Notes under the pieces: generated by a model
Databases searched by the model: none
Told to the model about the DNA's origin: nothing
The model's input: the letters and a program-made list of their open reading frames with translations, nothing else
Program-made: the position numbers and the translations under genes
Origin: WS-11 sp964405235
GTDB taxonomy: Bacteria; Eisenbacteria; RBG-16-71-46
Direction: 5' to 3'
DNA: 12,150 nt
NCBI GenBank assembly: GCA_964405235.1
Contig: CAYONG010000283.1
Location: forward strand, 1 to 12,150
Part shown: positions 1 through 5,915 of the stretch, in pieces
How positions within the stretch are numbered: the first letter of the stretch is position 1
Layout of the letters: each line of letters starts with the position of its first letter

Positions 1-1346
1 TCGGGATGGGTCGGGCCCACGTTCAGGTAGCGGTCCTTCGAGAGCTTGTCGAGCGCGACCACGTAGTCGCCGGTCGGGTGCCGGGTGTCGCCCTCGGAGG
101 CCATCAAGTGGCCGATCGAGTAGTAGACGTCGATCTTGTCCACCACGTCCCACGGTGGGCCGACCTTCCACTTGGCGATCTGCGAGTCGAGGAACAGCGA
201 GGTGTAGGCGTTGCCCTTGTCGTCGAACTGGGTGTGGAGCGGGCCCAGGCCCACCGGCACCGTCGCCTCGAGCACGTCCTCGTACTTGAGCACCGGGATT
301 CCCATGCGGTCGCCGTCGAACTTGCCGCCGTCGATGGCGGCCTTCATCTTGGCGTAGGAGTACACGCTGACATCGGCCTGCAGCTTGCCCGAGGCGCAGA
401 TGTACTCGCCGCTCGGGTTGACGTCCACGCCGTGCGGGCTCTTGGGGACCGGGATGAGATAGACGATGCCCTTGACCTGCTGCGGGTCGAGCACCGGGGC
501 GCCATTGATCATCTTCGCCTTGCCCTCGTCCACCGCCTTCTGGGCCGCGCGCCAGTCCACCGCCGCGACGAAGTCCATCTCGGCCTGGGACGCCTTGACC
601 TCGAGCGAGTCGAAGCCCATCTCGCTGTTGTAGCAGGTGAAGAACTCCCAGCCGTGGCTCGGACCCTTGCCGGCGTCCGCCAGGTCCCAGTGGAACGGCG
701 GCATCAGGATCTCGAAGCCCATGGACATGGTGCCGTCCTTGGGGTCCACCTTGATGCCGGCGATGATGCCGCGGAATTCCTTCGCGTAGTCCTCGACCTT
801 GACGTAGCGGTTCGGCACCGGCGCCGAGAAGCGCGAGGCGGCGAACACGTACTCGGTGTTGGGGGTCGGGAAGGGACAGGCGTGGGCCGCCGAGAGGTTG
901 GCGATCGGCCCGTAGATCTGCTTGGTCTTGAAATCCTTCAGGTCGATCCGCGCGATGCGGGCGCCGGGCATATCGTTGATGAAGAGCCACCGTCCGTCAT
1001 AGTCGCCGTCGGTCTCGGACAGGCCCGGATGGTGCGCGTCGCCCCACGTGAAGCCGCCCAGCATGGCCTTCGATTCCTCGTCCACGCCGTAGCCCACCGC
1101 CGGCTCGGGCGTGAACACCGGGATGGTGGTGATGTGCCGGCACGACGGCATGCCGTAGACATAGACATTGCCGTGGTGACCGCCGGAGAGGAACGCGTAG
1201 TACGTGTCGTGCTCCCCGGGCTTGACGTACACCTTCTCGGCGGCGGAGCCACCTGCGCCCCCGCGGCTCGCGGCGCATCCCGGCAACTGGGAGGCCAGAC
1301 CCAGCATGACGAGCCCCGCGAGTGAGAGAATGATCCAGCGCTTCAT
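1..1346 (-). CDS. nosZ: Sec-type (clade II) nitrous-oxide reductase NosZ, 3' end beyond window
   Basis: Catalyses two-electron reduction of N2O to N2 in the periplasm, using a CuZ copper-sulfide cluster in a seven-bladed propeller and a CuA centre in a C-terminal cupredoxin domain. The 448 visible residues cover the signal sequence and most of the propeller; the CuA domain lies off the left edge. Visible CuZ-type histidine motifs are GGHHGN (H57, H58), GDAHHP (H105/H106), SPHG (H305), GPLHTQ (H371) and IGHLMASEG (H413). The N terminus (MKRWIILSLAGLVMLG) has no twin arginine, so export is Sec-type, as in clade II enzymes. Cys24 in LPGC is a possible but imperfect lipobox. The ATG overlaps the stop of the upstream cytochrome gene (TGATG) and has an AGGAG Shine-Dalgarno sequence about 7 bases before it, so the start is firm and translation is probably coupled. 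The unit has a sigma54 promoter ahead of the cytochrome gene. Identification is secure. Confidence 0.96.
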   Translation of the reverse strand, partial: MKRWIILSLAGLVMLGLASQLPGCAASRGGAGGSAAEKVYVKPGEHDTYYAFLSGGHHGNVYVYGMPSCRHITTIPVFTPEPAVGYGVDEESKAMLGGFTWGDAHHPGLSETDGDYDGRWLFINDMPGARIARIDLKDFKTKQIYGPIANLSAAHACPFPTPNTEYVFAASRFSAPVPNRYVKVEDYAKEFRGIIAGIKVDPKDGTMSMGFEILMPPFHWDLADAGKGPSHGWEFFTCYNSEMGFDSLEVKASQAEMDFVAAVDWRAAQKAVDEGKAKMINGAPVLDPQQVKGIVYLIPVPKSPHGVDVNPSGEYICASGKLQADVSVYSYAKMKAAIDGGKFDGDRMGIPVLKYEDVLEATVPVGLGPLHTQFDDKGNAYTSLFLDSQIAKWKVGPPWDVVDKIDVYYSIGHLMASEGDTRHPTGDYVVALDKLSKDRYLNVGPTHP

Positions 1347-1864
1347 CAGTCTTTCTCCTTTCCGGCCTCGCGGCCTTCGCCCGTTTCGTGATCCTTGTGC
1401 TTGAAGTACTCGATGACGGCGCGCGCTTCCTCGGGCGTGAGCCCCTGGTTCGGCATCTGCAGCGCGAATTCCGCGAACATCTTTCGGGCGGTCGGGTCCT
1501 GCTTCACCATCACGTCCGGGTGGAGGATCTGGTTCTCCATCCACGCCTGGGTGCGGCGCATGCTCACCCCCGCGAGGTCCGGACCGGTGACCCGCTTGCC
1601 GAAGGCATGGCAGGCCGAGCAGCCCTTGTCCTTGAAGAGGCTCTCGCCGAGCTTGGCTTTCGCCTCGTCGTACGCGGATTCGCCGGCGCGGGGCCCCTGG
1701 TCGAGGTTCGCGGGCAGCACGTAGGAACCTGCCGGCGGGCTCGATGTGCTCGACACCGCCGCGGTCTTCTCTCCGCCTTCGCCGGCGTCCTTCGCCCCGC
1801 CGCAACCGACGAGCGTGGCTCCGACAAGCATCAACAGCACCACACCAAATGAAACGCACCGCAT
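1346..1864 (-). CDS. Mono-haem c-type cytochrome lipoprotein, probable electron donor to NosZ
   Basis: A 172-residue periplasmic cytochrome c. It starts with a lipoprotein signal (MRCVSFGVVLLMLVGATLVGC, Cys21 as lipid site), then a Gly/Ala/Ser/Pro linker (about 22-50), then a small haem domain with the CSACH motif (C82 to H86). M137 (LQMPNQG) or M102 (VSMRRT) could be the sixth haem ligand. It overlaps nosZ by one base. Clade II nos clusters often carry small cytochromes that pass electrons to NosZ, so that role is inferred from context. I chose the ATG at 1864 because it has an AAAGGA Shine-Dalgarno and opens a lipoprotein signal. The longer frame, from 1981, would begin upstream of the predicted transcription start. 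The gene is paralogous to 10656-11159: about 66 of 104 aligned residues are identical. Confidence 0.9.
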   Translation of the reverse strand: MRCVSFGVVLLMLVGATLVGCGGAKDAGEGGEKTAAVSSTSSPPAGSYVLPANLDQGPRAGESAYDEAKAKLGESLFKDKGCSACHAFGKRVTGPDLAGVSMRRTQAWMENQILHPDVMVKQDPTARKMFAEFALQMPNQGLTPEEARAVIEYFKHKDHETGEGREAGKEKD

Positions 1865-1887
1865 CAGGCAGGGTCCTTTCGGTCTTG

Positions 1888-1909
1888 CGCCGGCGTTACG
1901 ACGCCGGCG
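1888..1909 (-). promoter_or_regulatory. GC-rich hairpin in the leader of the cytochrome-nosZ mRNA
   Basis: A perfect 9-bp inverted repeat (CGCCGGCGT, ACGCCGGCG) separated by four bases. It lies between the predicted sigma54 transcription start (about 1955) and the Shine-Dalgarno (AGGA at 1874-1877), ending about 10 bases before it. No U-tract follows, so it is not an ordinary terminator. A 5' mRNA stabiliser or a translation-control structure is more likely, but no function is shown. Confidence 0.5.
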
Positions 1910-1965
1910 TGGGGAACGATGAGCGATGGAATGTGTCGGACACACGGATGTCGCCTCCCGCAAGG

Positions 1966-1980
1966 GCAGGTGGCGTGCCA
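1966..1980 (-). promoter_or_regulatory. Sigma54 (-24/-12) promoter of the cytochrome-nosZ unit
   Basis: On the minus strand this reads TGGCACGCCACCTGC. The -24 box TGGCAC is perfect; the -12 box is CTGC against TTGC; GG and GC are separated by exactly 10 bases. Transcription would start near 1955, giving a leader of about 90 bases. The tandem element at 2102-2136 lies at enhancer distance upstream. Confidence 0.8.
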
Positions 1981-2101
1981 TGGGAAAACCGGCCCCGGGC
2001 CGCCGGTCCGCGCGAGCGCAACGCCCGTCTGGATATGGCGGTCGCGTGTCCCGGCGCCCTCTCCGGGAATCAGCCCCGGAACCTCGCCGCCATGGGGCCG
2101 C

Positions 2102-2116
2102 CTGCCATTGTGTCAG
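2102..2116 (-). promoter_or_regulatory. Upstream activator element, promoter-proximal copy (nosZ unit)
   Basis: CTGCCATTGTGTCAG on the plus strand: an imperfect palindrome of the form CTGNC-N5-GNCAG. It is nearly identical to 5583-5597 and 6507-6521. Its centre is 130 bp from the -24 GG of the promoter at 1966-1980, a normal distance for a sigma54 enhancer site. The NtrC-type regulator at 6569-7927 is the proposed binder (inference). Confidence 0.7.
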
Positions 2117-2121
2117 TCGTT

Positions 2122-2136
2122 ATGCCTGTCTGTCAC
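2122..2136 (-). promoter_or_regulatory. Upstream activator element, distal copy (nosZ unit)
   Basis: ATGCCTGTCTGTCAC on the plus strand matches the element at 11 of 15 positions. It is in the same orientation, 20 bp (about two helical turns) from the proximal copy. Tandem in-phase sites are typical of cooperative binding by NtrC-family activators. Confidence 0.5.
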
Positions 2137-2153
2137 TCTGGTCGTGGCCGCGT

Positions 2154-2427
2154 CTACTTGCGTGGCCCTGCGGGCGGGGTTCCCCGTGCCGCCTGTTCGG
2201 CGAGCTTGACCACCAGGACACTGCACGGCGCGTGCGCCACCACGTACCAGGCGACGCTGCCCATCGCACGTGGGCGCGGGGACGTAAGCTTCCGCGTACA
2301 TGGCGATCACCGGCCGGACCATCGAGAGCACCTTGATCGTGCTGTCCTTGGGCCAGGCCATCCTCCGCGCGAACTCCACGGCCGCGCGTGAATGGGGCGA
2401 GTCGTCGACACCGATCAGGATCTTCAT
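2154..2427 (-). pseudogene. Universal stress protein remnant with internal deletion and frameshift
   Basis: The ATG overlaps the stop of the START-domain gene (ATGA) and opens a clear UspA N terminus (MKILIGVDDSPHSRAAVEFA) for about 50 residues. The frame then leaves homology after AEAYVPAPT. In the next frame, beginning about base 2265, the usual Usp C terminus appears (MGSVAWYVVAHAPCSVLVVK) and ends at a TAG at 2154-2156. The middle of the fold is missing, including most of the glycine-rich nucleotide-binding loop; a normal Usp is about 140-150 residues. The first frame continues with non-homologous residues to a stop at 2113-2115, inside the activator element. I read this as a broken gene. 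A sequencing error could explain the frame change but not the missing middle. Confidence 0.8.
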
Positions 2428-3104
2428 GGCTCCTCCGCCGCCTGCCCCCGAGCGCCGTGCTCCGCCCGCCGTTCCATCTCCGCCTTCACCTGGGAGAGCA
2501 GCTCGTGGGCGGTGCGTTTGAACAGACCCCTGGCCACGAAGTCGGGGGCCGAGAACGAGGGACGCGCGCCCACCTGGTACATGATCTCGACCCGGTCCGC
2601 CTGCTCCTCGATCCGCCACTCCCCGCGATAGCTCTCGAAGTCCCTTCGCAGCACGTCCTCGAACCGGATCCTCGTCTGCGGGGTCTCCTCCACGAACAGC
2701 GTCACCCGGAACCGGCGGCTGAAGAGGAACAGGCGCCCGACCGCGACCTGCTCCACCAGGACGTGGTGGTCGCCGCGCCCCGAGACGCGGCTTTCCCGCA
2801 TGGACGAGACGAAGCCGTCGATGCCGTCGTAGTCGGTGAGCACCTCCCAGACGACCGCGACCGGCGCGTGCACGACGCAGCGCCCTTCCACCTCGAGGCC
2901 CGAAGCGCCGTGGGTCACGCGCACGGTGACGCCATCCGAGCCCCCGTTGCGGTTCTGGGGCACGGCGTCGATCGCGACGGACGCATCGGACTGGGCCGGG
3001 TCGGGGTCCGCCGCGACCGTCGGGGGTCCTGCCGCCACCAACGCCACGGTCAGCACGAGCGCGCGCGCCGCGCGCGCGCTTCCGCCCGCCGCCGCGCGTG
3101 TCAT
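2424..3104 (-). CDS. Exported START/SRPBCC (polyketide cyclase-like) domain protein
   Basis: A 226-residue protein with an N-terminal signal sequence (hydrophobic stretch about residues 15-27, likely cleavage near TVAA/DPD). A helix-grip SRPBCC domain follows from about residue 68 to 212. Family-typical features are VHAPVAVVWEVLTDYDGIDGFVSSM near the N-terminal strand and helix, an antiparallel beta core, and a long C-terminal helix (FVARGLFKRTAHELLSQVKAEMERR). Such domains bind hydrophobic ligands in a cavity; the ligand here is unknown. It sits 7 bases after the yceI-family gene, whose TGA forms part of the TGAGG ribosome-binding sequence, so the two are probably translated together. The stop overlaps the start of the broken usp gene. 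An envelope lipid or isoprenoid binding role alongside the YceI protein is plausible but not shown. Confidence 0.8.
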   Translation of the reverse strand: MTRAAAGGSARAARALVLTVALVAAGPPTVAADPDPAQSDASVAIDAVPQNRNGGSDGVTVRVTHGASGLEVEGRCVVHAPVAVVWEVLTDYDGIDGFVSSMRESRVSGRGDHHVLVEQVAVGRLFLFSRRFRVTLFVEETPQTRIRFEDVLRRDFESYRGEWRIEEQADRVEIMYQVGARPSFSAPDFVARGLFKRTAHELLSQVKAEMERRAEHGARGQAAEEP

Positions 3105-3111
3105 CGCCGCC

Positions 3112-3774
3112 TCACTGGGTCCCGGTCGCCGCCCGGGCAGTGTCCGCCGCGCCGATCACCAGGTCGATGTGGACGACCACCTCATCCCTGGTCTTGATGG
3201 CACCCAGCATCATCCTGGGGGGCTTGATGCCGAACTGGGTCATGAGCAGCGGGACGCTTCCGCGCAGCCGGATGGTGTCGCCCTCGCGGCGCGCGGTGGC
3301 CGTCATGGCGACCTCGCGCTCCACTCCGGCGACCGTCAGCATCCCCCGGGTGTCGATGGGCGTCCCGGCGGTATCGCTGGCAGCCCCGACCTCGTACCCC
3401 GCCATCCGGAAGCGGATCTCGGGGTGCTTCTCGGCGAGCAGTGCCTTGTACATGTTCTTGTCGAGGCCGTCCTTGCCGGACTTGAGCCCCGTGACGCCCA
3501 CCACAACGTTGATGGTGGTCACACCCCGAGCGCGGATCAAGCCTTCGATCTCGTCCCCGCCGGTGGCGCCCGCCGGCACCAGGGTGGGGTCGGACGTGAA
3601 GGTGACTTCGAGCTTGGACGCTTGGCTCCTGTAGTCGTGGACGGTGGACGTCCCGGTCAGCCACAGCTTGCTGCCGGGCTGCAGGGCCATGTCACCGGGT
3701 GCGGCCTGGGCGAGCGATGCGCAGACGACCAGCGCGGCGAGCGCGCGGATCGGGATGGCGATCAGACGATGCAT
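3112..3774 (-). CDS. Periplasmic YceI-family lipocalin-like protein
   Basis: A 220-residue protein with a Sec signal peptide (hydrophobic core about 5-22, cleavage after AQA at about residue 24), then a YceI domain to about residue 210. Typical features are LWLTGTSTVHDYRSQASKLEVTF near the start, KNMYKALLAEKHPEIRFRM in the middle, GMLTVAGVEREVAM, and MTQFGIKPPRMMLGAIKTRDEV near the end. YceI proteins form a long beta-barrel that holds polyisoprenoid or amphiphilic ligands, and some occur beside respiratory genes. The ATG at 3774 has a strong CGGAGG 6 bases before it. The gene follows the outer-membrane protein gene by 67 bases containing a hairpin, and is joined by 7 bases to the START gene. 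It probably depends on the sigma54 promoter at 5448-5462 unless the hairpin stops transcription. Confidence 0.88.
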   Translation of the reverse strand: MHRLIAIPIRALAALVVCASLAQAAPGDMALQPGSKLWLTGTSTVHDYRSQASKLEVTFTSDPTLVPAGATGGDEIEGLIRARGVTTINVVVGVTGLKSGKDGLDKNMYKALLAEKHPEIRFRMAGYEVGAASDTAGTPIDTRGMLTVAGVEREVAMTATARREGDTIRLRGSVPLLMTQFGIKPPRMMLGAIKTRDEVVVHIDLVIGAADTARAATGTQ

Positions 3775-3792
3775 GTGGGACCTCCGGGATGC

Positions 3793-3817
3793 GGGGGAGC
3801 CCCGGAGAGGCTCCCCC
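3793..3817 (-). terminator. Intercistronic hairpin between the barrel protein and yceI genes
   Basis: A perfect 9-bp stem (GGGGGAGCC, GGCTCCCCC) with a 7-base loop, 24 bases past the barrel protein stop and 8 bases before the yceI Shine-Dalgarno. No U-run follows, so it may act as a partial terminator or as a 3' stabiliser giving more barrel protein than YceI. It is not a convincing full terminator. Confidence 0.5.
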
Positions 3818-3841
3818 GTCCGTGTGGGATTCGACGCGCGG

Positions 3842-5308
3842 TCAGAAGTTGACGGCGCCCTCGATCATGAACCCGTCGAACCGCCCGCCGTTTCGGATGT
3901 CGCTGACCGGGAATCTCAGATAATTCTCGCGCACGACCTCGATCTTGGCGAGGAGGTTCGGGGTCACGAACCAGCCACCCGCCACCTGCATGCGCTCCAC
4001 CTTGAGCTCCCCCGTGATGCCCGCGAGCGTCCCGTCCGCCACGTTGTAGCGGCCGCCGACGTAGAGCTTCTCGTCGAGGAGCCGGTAGAGGCCCTCGCCC
4101 GCGACCTGGTTCCAGGTGCGATCGGTCAGCTCGCCCGTTTTCCGGCCCTTCGCCTGCTCGATGTTGCCGAACAGCTCCAGCCCGCGAACTTTGATGAACG
4201 GGTTGACCACCCACGCGGTCACCCGGTTGGGGAACCCGGGCTGGATGTCGCCCGACCAGGCCTGGGCAGATTCCGTGGACTGCGTATTCTCGAGCACGGA
4301 GTAGTAGCGCGACCCCGCGCGGTTGCCGGTGTATAGGGTGCTGTTGACCGCCTGCTTGTTGGTGTAGAAGGAGCCCGTCAGTCGCATGCGCAGGGCTTCC
4401 GTGAACTGGCGATCGTAGCCCAACTTGCCCAGATAGCTCGCGGAACGCTCATTAGGCTTCTGGACCTGGCCGCGGATCTCGCCACCGGTCACGCCCGCCA
4501 TGGCCAGGAAGCCACCGGTGCGGGCGTAGACCTCGGCGCCGATCTCGGTCGTGAACGCGTCCATGAGCAGGTTGCCGACGAACGGATTGAAGAACGAGTT
4601 CCCGTTGTCCGAGCGGCGGAAGTGCGCGTCACCGTAGTTGACCTCGAAATGGCCGACCCGCAGCGTCAGATGCTCCATGACCGCCTTCAAAGCGTCGATA
4701 TCGACCGGCGAGGCGTCGATCTGGAGATAGCCGTCCTTTACCCAGGTCTCGGTGTGATGGCGCGATGACAGGTAGGCCGTCAGCGCGATCCGCATCCCGC
4801 GCGCGATCTGGGCGTCCAGGTAGAGGTTCGCGTTCGCGTTGTTGAATCCGTTGCCGATCTCGATCAGTTGGTTGGCGTTCACGGTCGAGGTGCCGACCGT
4901 GAACGGTTTGGGGTCCGCCGTGTTGCGGTGCTGCAGCCCCTGGAACTGCTGGGCGAACCCGAACCCCCAGAAGAGCTTCCTACCTTCGAAGGTCTCGGCG
5001 TCCTCCTTGGGCGGCTCGAACATGTTGAGGCCGCTGATGTCGCGCGGGCGGAAGTACTGGAGTCCCGCGGGCACGCCATCCGGGCCCGGCACGGTGCCCG
5101 GCAGGCTCGCGTTCGTCTCGACGACCGGCGCCGCCGGCTGCACAGCCGCGACCGTCGCGGTGCTCTCCGGCGTGCCGGCCTCATCGGCGAGCGCCAGTGA
5201 CGGTGCGAGGGTCAGCAGCGCGACCCCCACGACCAACGACAGACTTCCCGCCACCCGCCGGATGGACGGTGCCGTCCTCCCCCCAACTCGTTCCACTCGG
5301 GCGTTCAT
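3842..5308 (-). CDS. Outer-membrane beta-barrel (porin-like) protein
   Basis: A 488-residue protein with a signal sequence (hydrophobic core about 20-38, cleavage after LALA at 41) and a Pro/Ala-rich stretch. A region of alternating polar and hydrophobic strands follows (for example ARGMRIALTAYL, LTLRVGHFEVNYG, LRMRLTGSFYTN, KLYVGGRYNVA, EGAVNF). The protein ends in Phe, the usual outer-membrane insertion signal. A conserved-looking block, YFRPRDISGLNMFEPP, precedes the barrel. I cannot assign a substrate. Phosphate-selective or general porins are possible relatives, and co-regulation with nosZ would allow solute or copper entry, but both are guesses. The ATG at 5308 has AAAGGA about 8 bases before it. 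The frame opens further upstream to 5512, but that start lies above the predicted promoter. It heads the operon with the YceI and START genes. Confidence 0.82.
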   Translation of the reverse strand: MNARVERVGGRTAPSIRRVAGSLSLVVGVALLTLAPSLALADEAGTPESTATVAAVQPAAPVVETNASLPGTVPGPDGVPAGLQYFRPRDISGLNMFEPPKEDAETFEGRKLFWGFGFAQQFQGLQHRNTADPKPFTVGTSTVNANQLIEIGNGFNNANANLYLDAQIARGMRIALTAYLSSRHHTETWVKDGYLQIDASPVDIDALKAVMEHLTLRVGHFEVNYGDAHFRRSDNGNSFFNPFVGNLLMDAFTTEIGAEVYARTGGFLAMAGVTGGEIRGQVQKPNERSASYLGKLGYDRQFTEALRMRLTGSFYTNKQAVNSTLYTGNRAGSRYYSVLENTQSTESAQAWSGDIQPGFPNRVTAWVVNPFIKVRGLELFGNIEQAKGRKTGELTDRTWNQVAGEGLYRLLDEKLYVGGRYNVADGTLAGITGELKVERMQVAGGWFVTPNLLAKIEVVRENYLRFPVSDIRNGGRFDGFMIEGAVNF

Positions 5309-5447
5309 GATGCGTTTCCTTTCGTTCGCCTCGGGGACTCCGAGGACCGGTCCACCGTTCGCGTCGGTCGGTTCGAGGGAGACTCCGCCCTTCGCCGGGC
5401 CCGCCGGGCGGCCTTCGTCGGCGCCGGGCGGCTTCACAGTGGGCAGC

Positions 5448-5462
5448 GCAAGCCCCATGCCC
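5448..5462 (-). promoter_or_regulatory. Sigma54 (-24/-12) promoter of the outer-membrane protein operon
   Basis: On the minus strand this reads GGGCATGGGGCTTGC. The -24 box GGGCAT matches TGGCAC at four of six; the -12 box TTGC is perfect; GG and GC are separated by 10 bases. The predicted start near 5436 gives a leader of about 130 bases. The activator element at 5583-5597 has its centre 129 bp from the -24 GG, almost exactly as in the nosZ unit. Confidence 0.68.
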
Positions 5463-5562
5463 TCATCCGCTGGCCGCCTGCAAGGCGGGCGATGTCCTTG
5501 GGGGGCAAGCATCTGGCATCGGCTCGAGGCGGCCGGCCGGGGCCGCCCGCGTGGCCAGCCTC

Positions 5563-5568
5563 TGTCAG
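5563..5568 (-). promoter_or_regulatory. Activator element half-site (outer-membrane protein operon)
   Basis: TGTCAG on the plus strand, in the same orientation as the full element and 29 bp from it, on the promoter side. Only this half is conserved, so it is tentative; it resembles the paired arrangement at the other two promoters. Confidence 0.35.
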
Positions 5569-5582
5569 CGACGACCGGTGGA

Positions 5583-5597
5583 CTGCCGTTGTGTCAG
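5583..5597 (-). promoter_or_regulatory. Upstream activator element (outer-membrane protein operon)
   Basis: CTGCCGTTGTGTCAG on the plus strand, differing from the nosZ-unit copy at one base. It overlaps the stop codon of the CoA-ligase remnant. Its distance to the sigma54 promoter at 5448-5462 is typical of an enhancer site. Confidence 0.68.
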
Positions 5598-5845
5598 GCC
5601 CCGGAATCGCATGGCGGCTCAGTCTGGCACCACGACCTGGGCTCGATCACTAGGTAGCCGCGCACGCTCCGCACCAGCGAGCGCGCGTCGCGATCGGTGA
5701 GCGGCTGTACCCGGAACGCGACGTCCTTGAGCAGCTCGACGTTCACCCCGCCGAGCCCGAACATGACGAGAGGCCCGAACGAGGGATCGTGGGTCATGCC
5801 GACGATCGCCTCGAGCCCCAGGCGCAGCATCGGCCGGACCAGCGC
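5594..5845 (-). pseudogene. Remnant of an ADP-forming acyl-CoA ligase ATP-grasp domain
   Basis: About 70 residues match the ATP-grasp part of acetate/acyl-CoA ligases (ADP-forming): LVRPMLRLGLEAIVGMTHDP, FGPLVMFGLGGVNVELLKDV and FRVQPLTDRDA, then SVRGYLVIE. In intact proteins this segment sits in a region of over 200 residues next to a CoA-binding domain of about 450 residues. Here it is cut on both sides: the upstream frame stays open but loses similarity above about 5845, and the downstream end is a short non-matching tail to a TGA at 5594-5596. No start with a ribosome-binding sequence is evident. Intact homologues use acyl-CoA, ADP and phosphate to make ATP and the free acid. I read it as a decayed gene whose end now carries an activator element. 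Confidence 0.75.
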
Positions 5846-5915
5846 CCGGCTCTGGGACGAGAACGCGACGCGCGCGGCCGGCAGAGGGCAGAGAGACCGT
5901 TCGTGGCGCGGCCCA

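Noticed and set aside
6..1325. Long plus-strand open frame opposite nosZ
   Set aside because: It is the antisense of clear nosZ coding and has a low-complexity Arg/Val/His/Leu composition typical of high-GC shadows.
1346..1981. Longer cytochrome reading frame starting at 1981
   Set aside because: The extra residues precede the lipoprotein signal and would begin upstream of the predicted transcription start, overlapping the promoter itself.
3059..3079. Alternating GC tract in the START-domain gene
   Set aside because: It encodes the Ala/Arg-rich signal region in frame, so codon use explains it.
5402..5432. Direct repeat CGCCGGGCGGC at 5402-5412 and 5422-5432 in the barrel-protein leader
   Set aside because: Its composition is what GC-rich DNA produces easily, and no further copies or clear role were seen.
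3842..5512. Longer barrel-protein frame starting at 5512
   Set aside because: It includes the sigma54 promoter and lacks a signal sequence at its start; the ATG at 5308 has a good ribosome-binding site and signal peptide.
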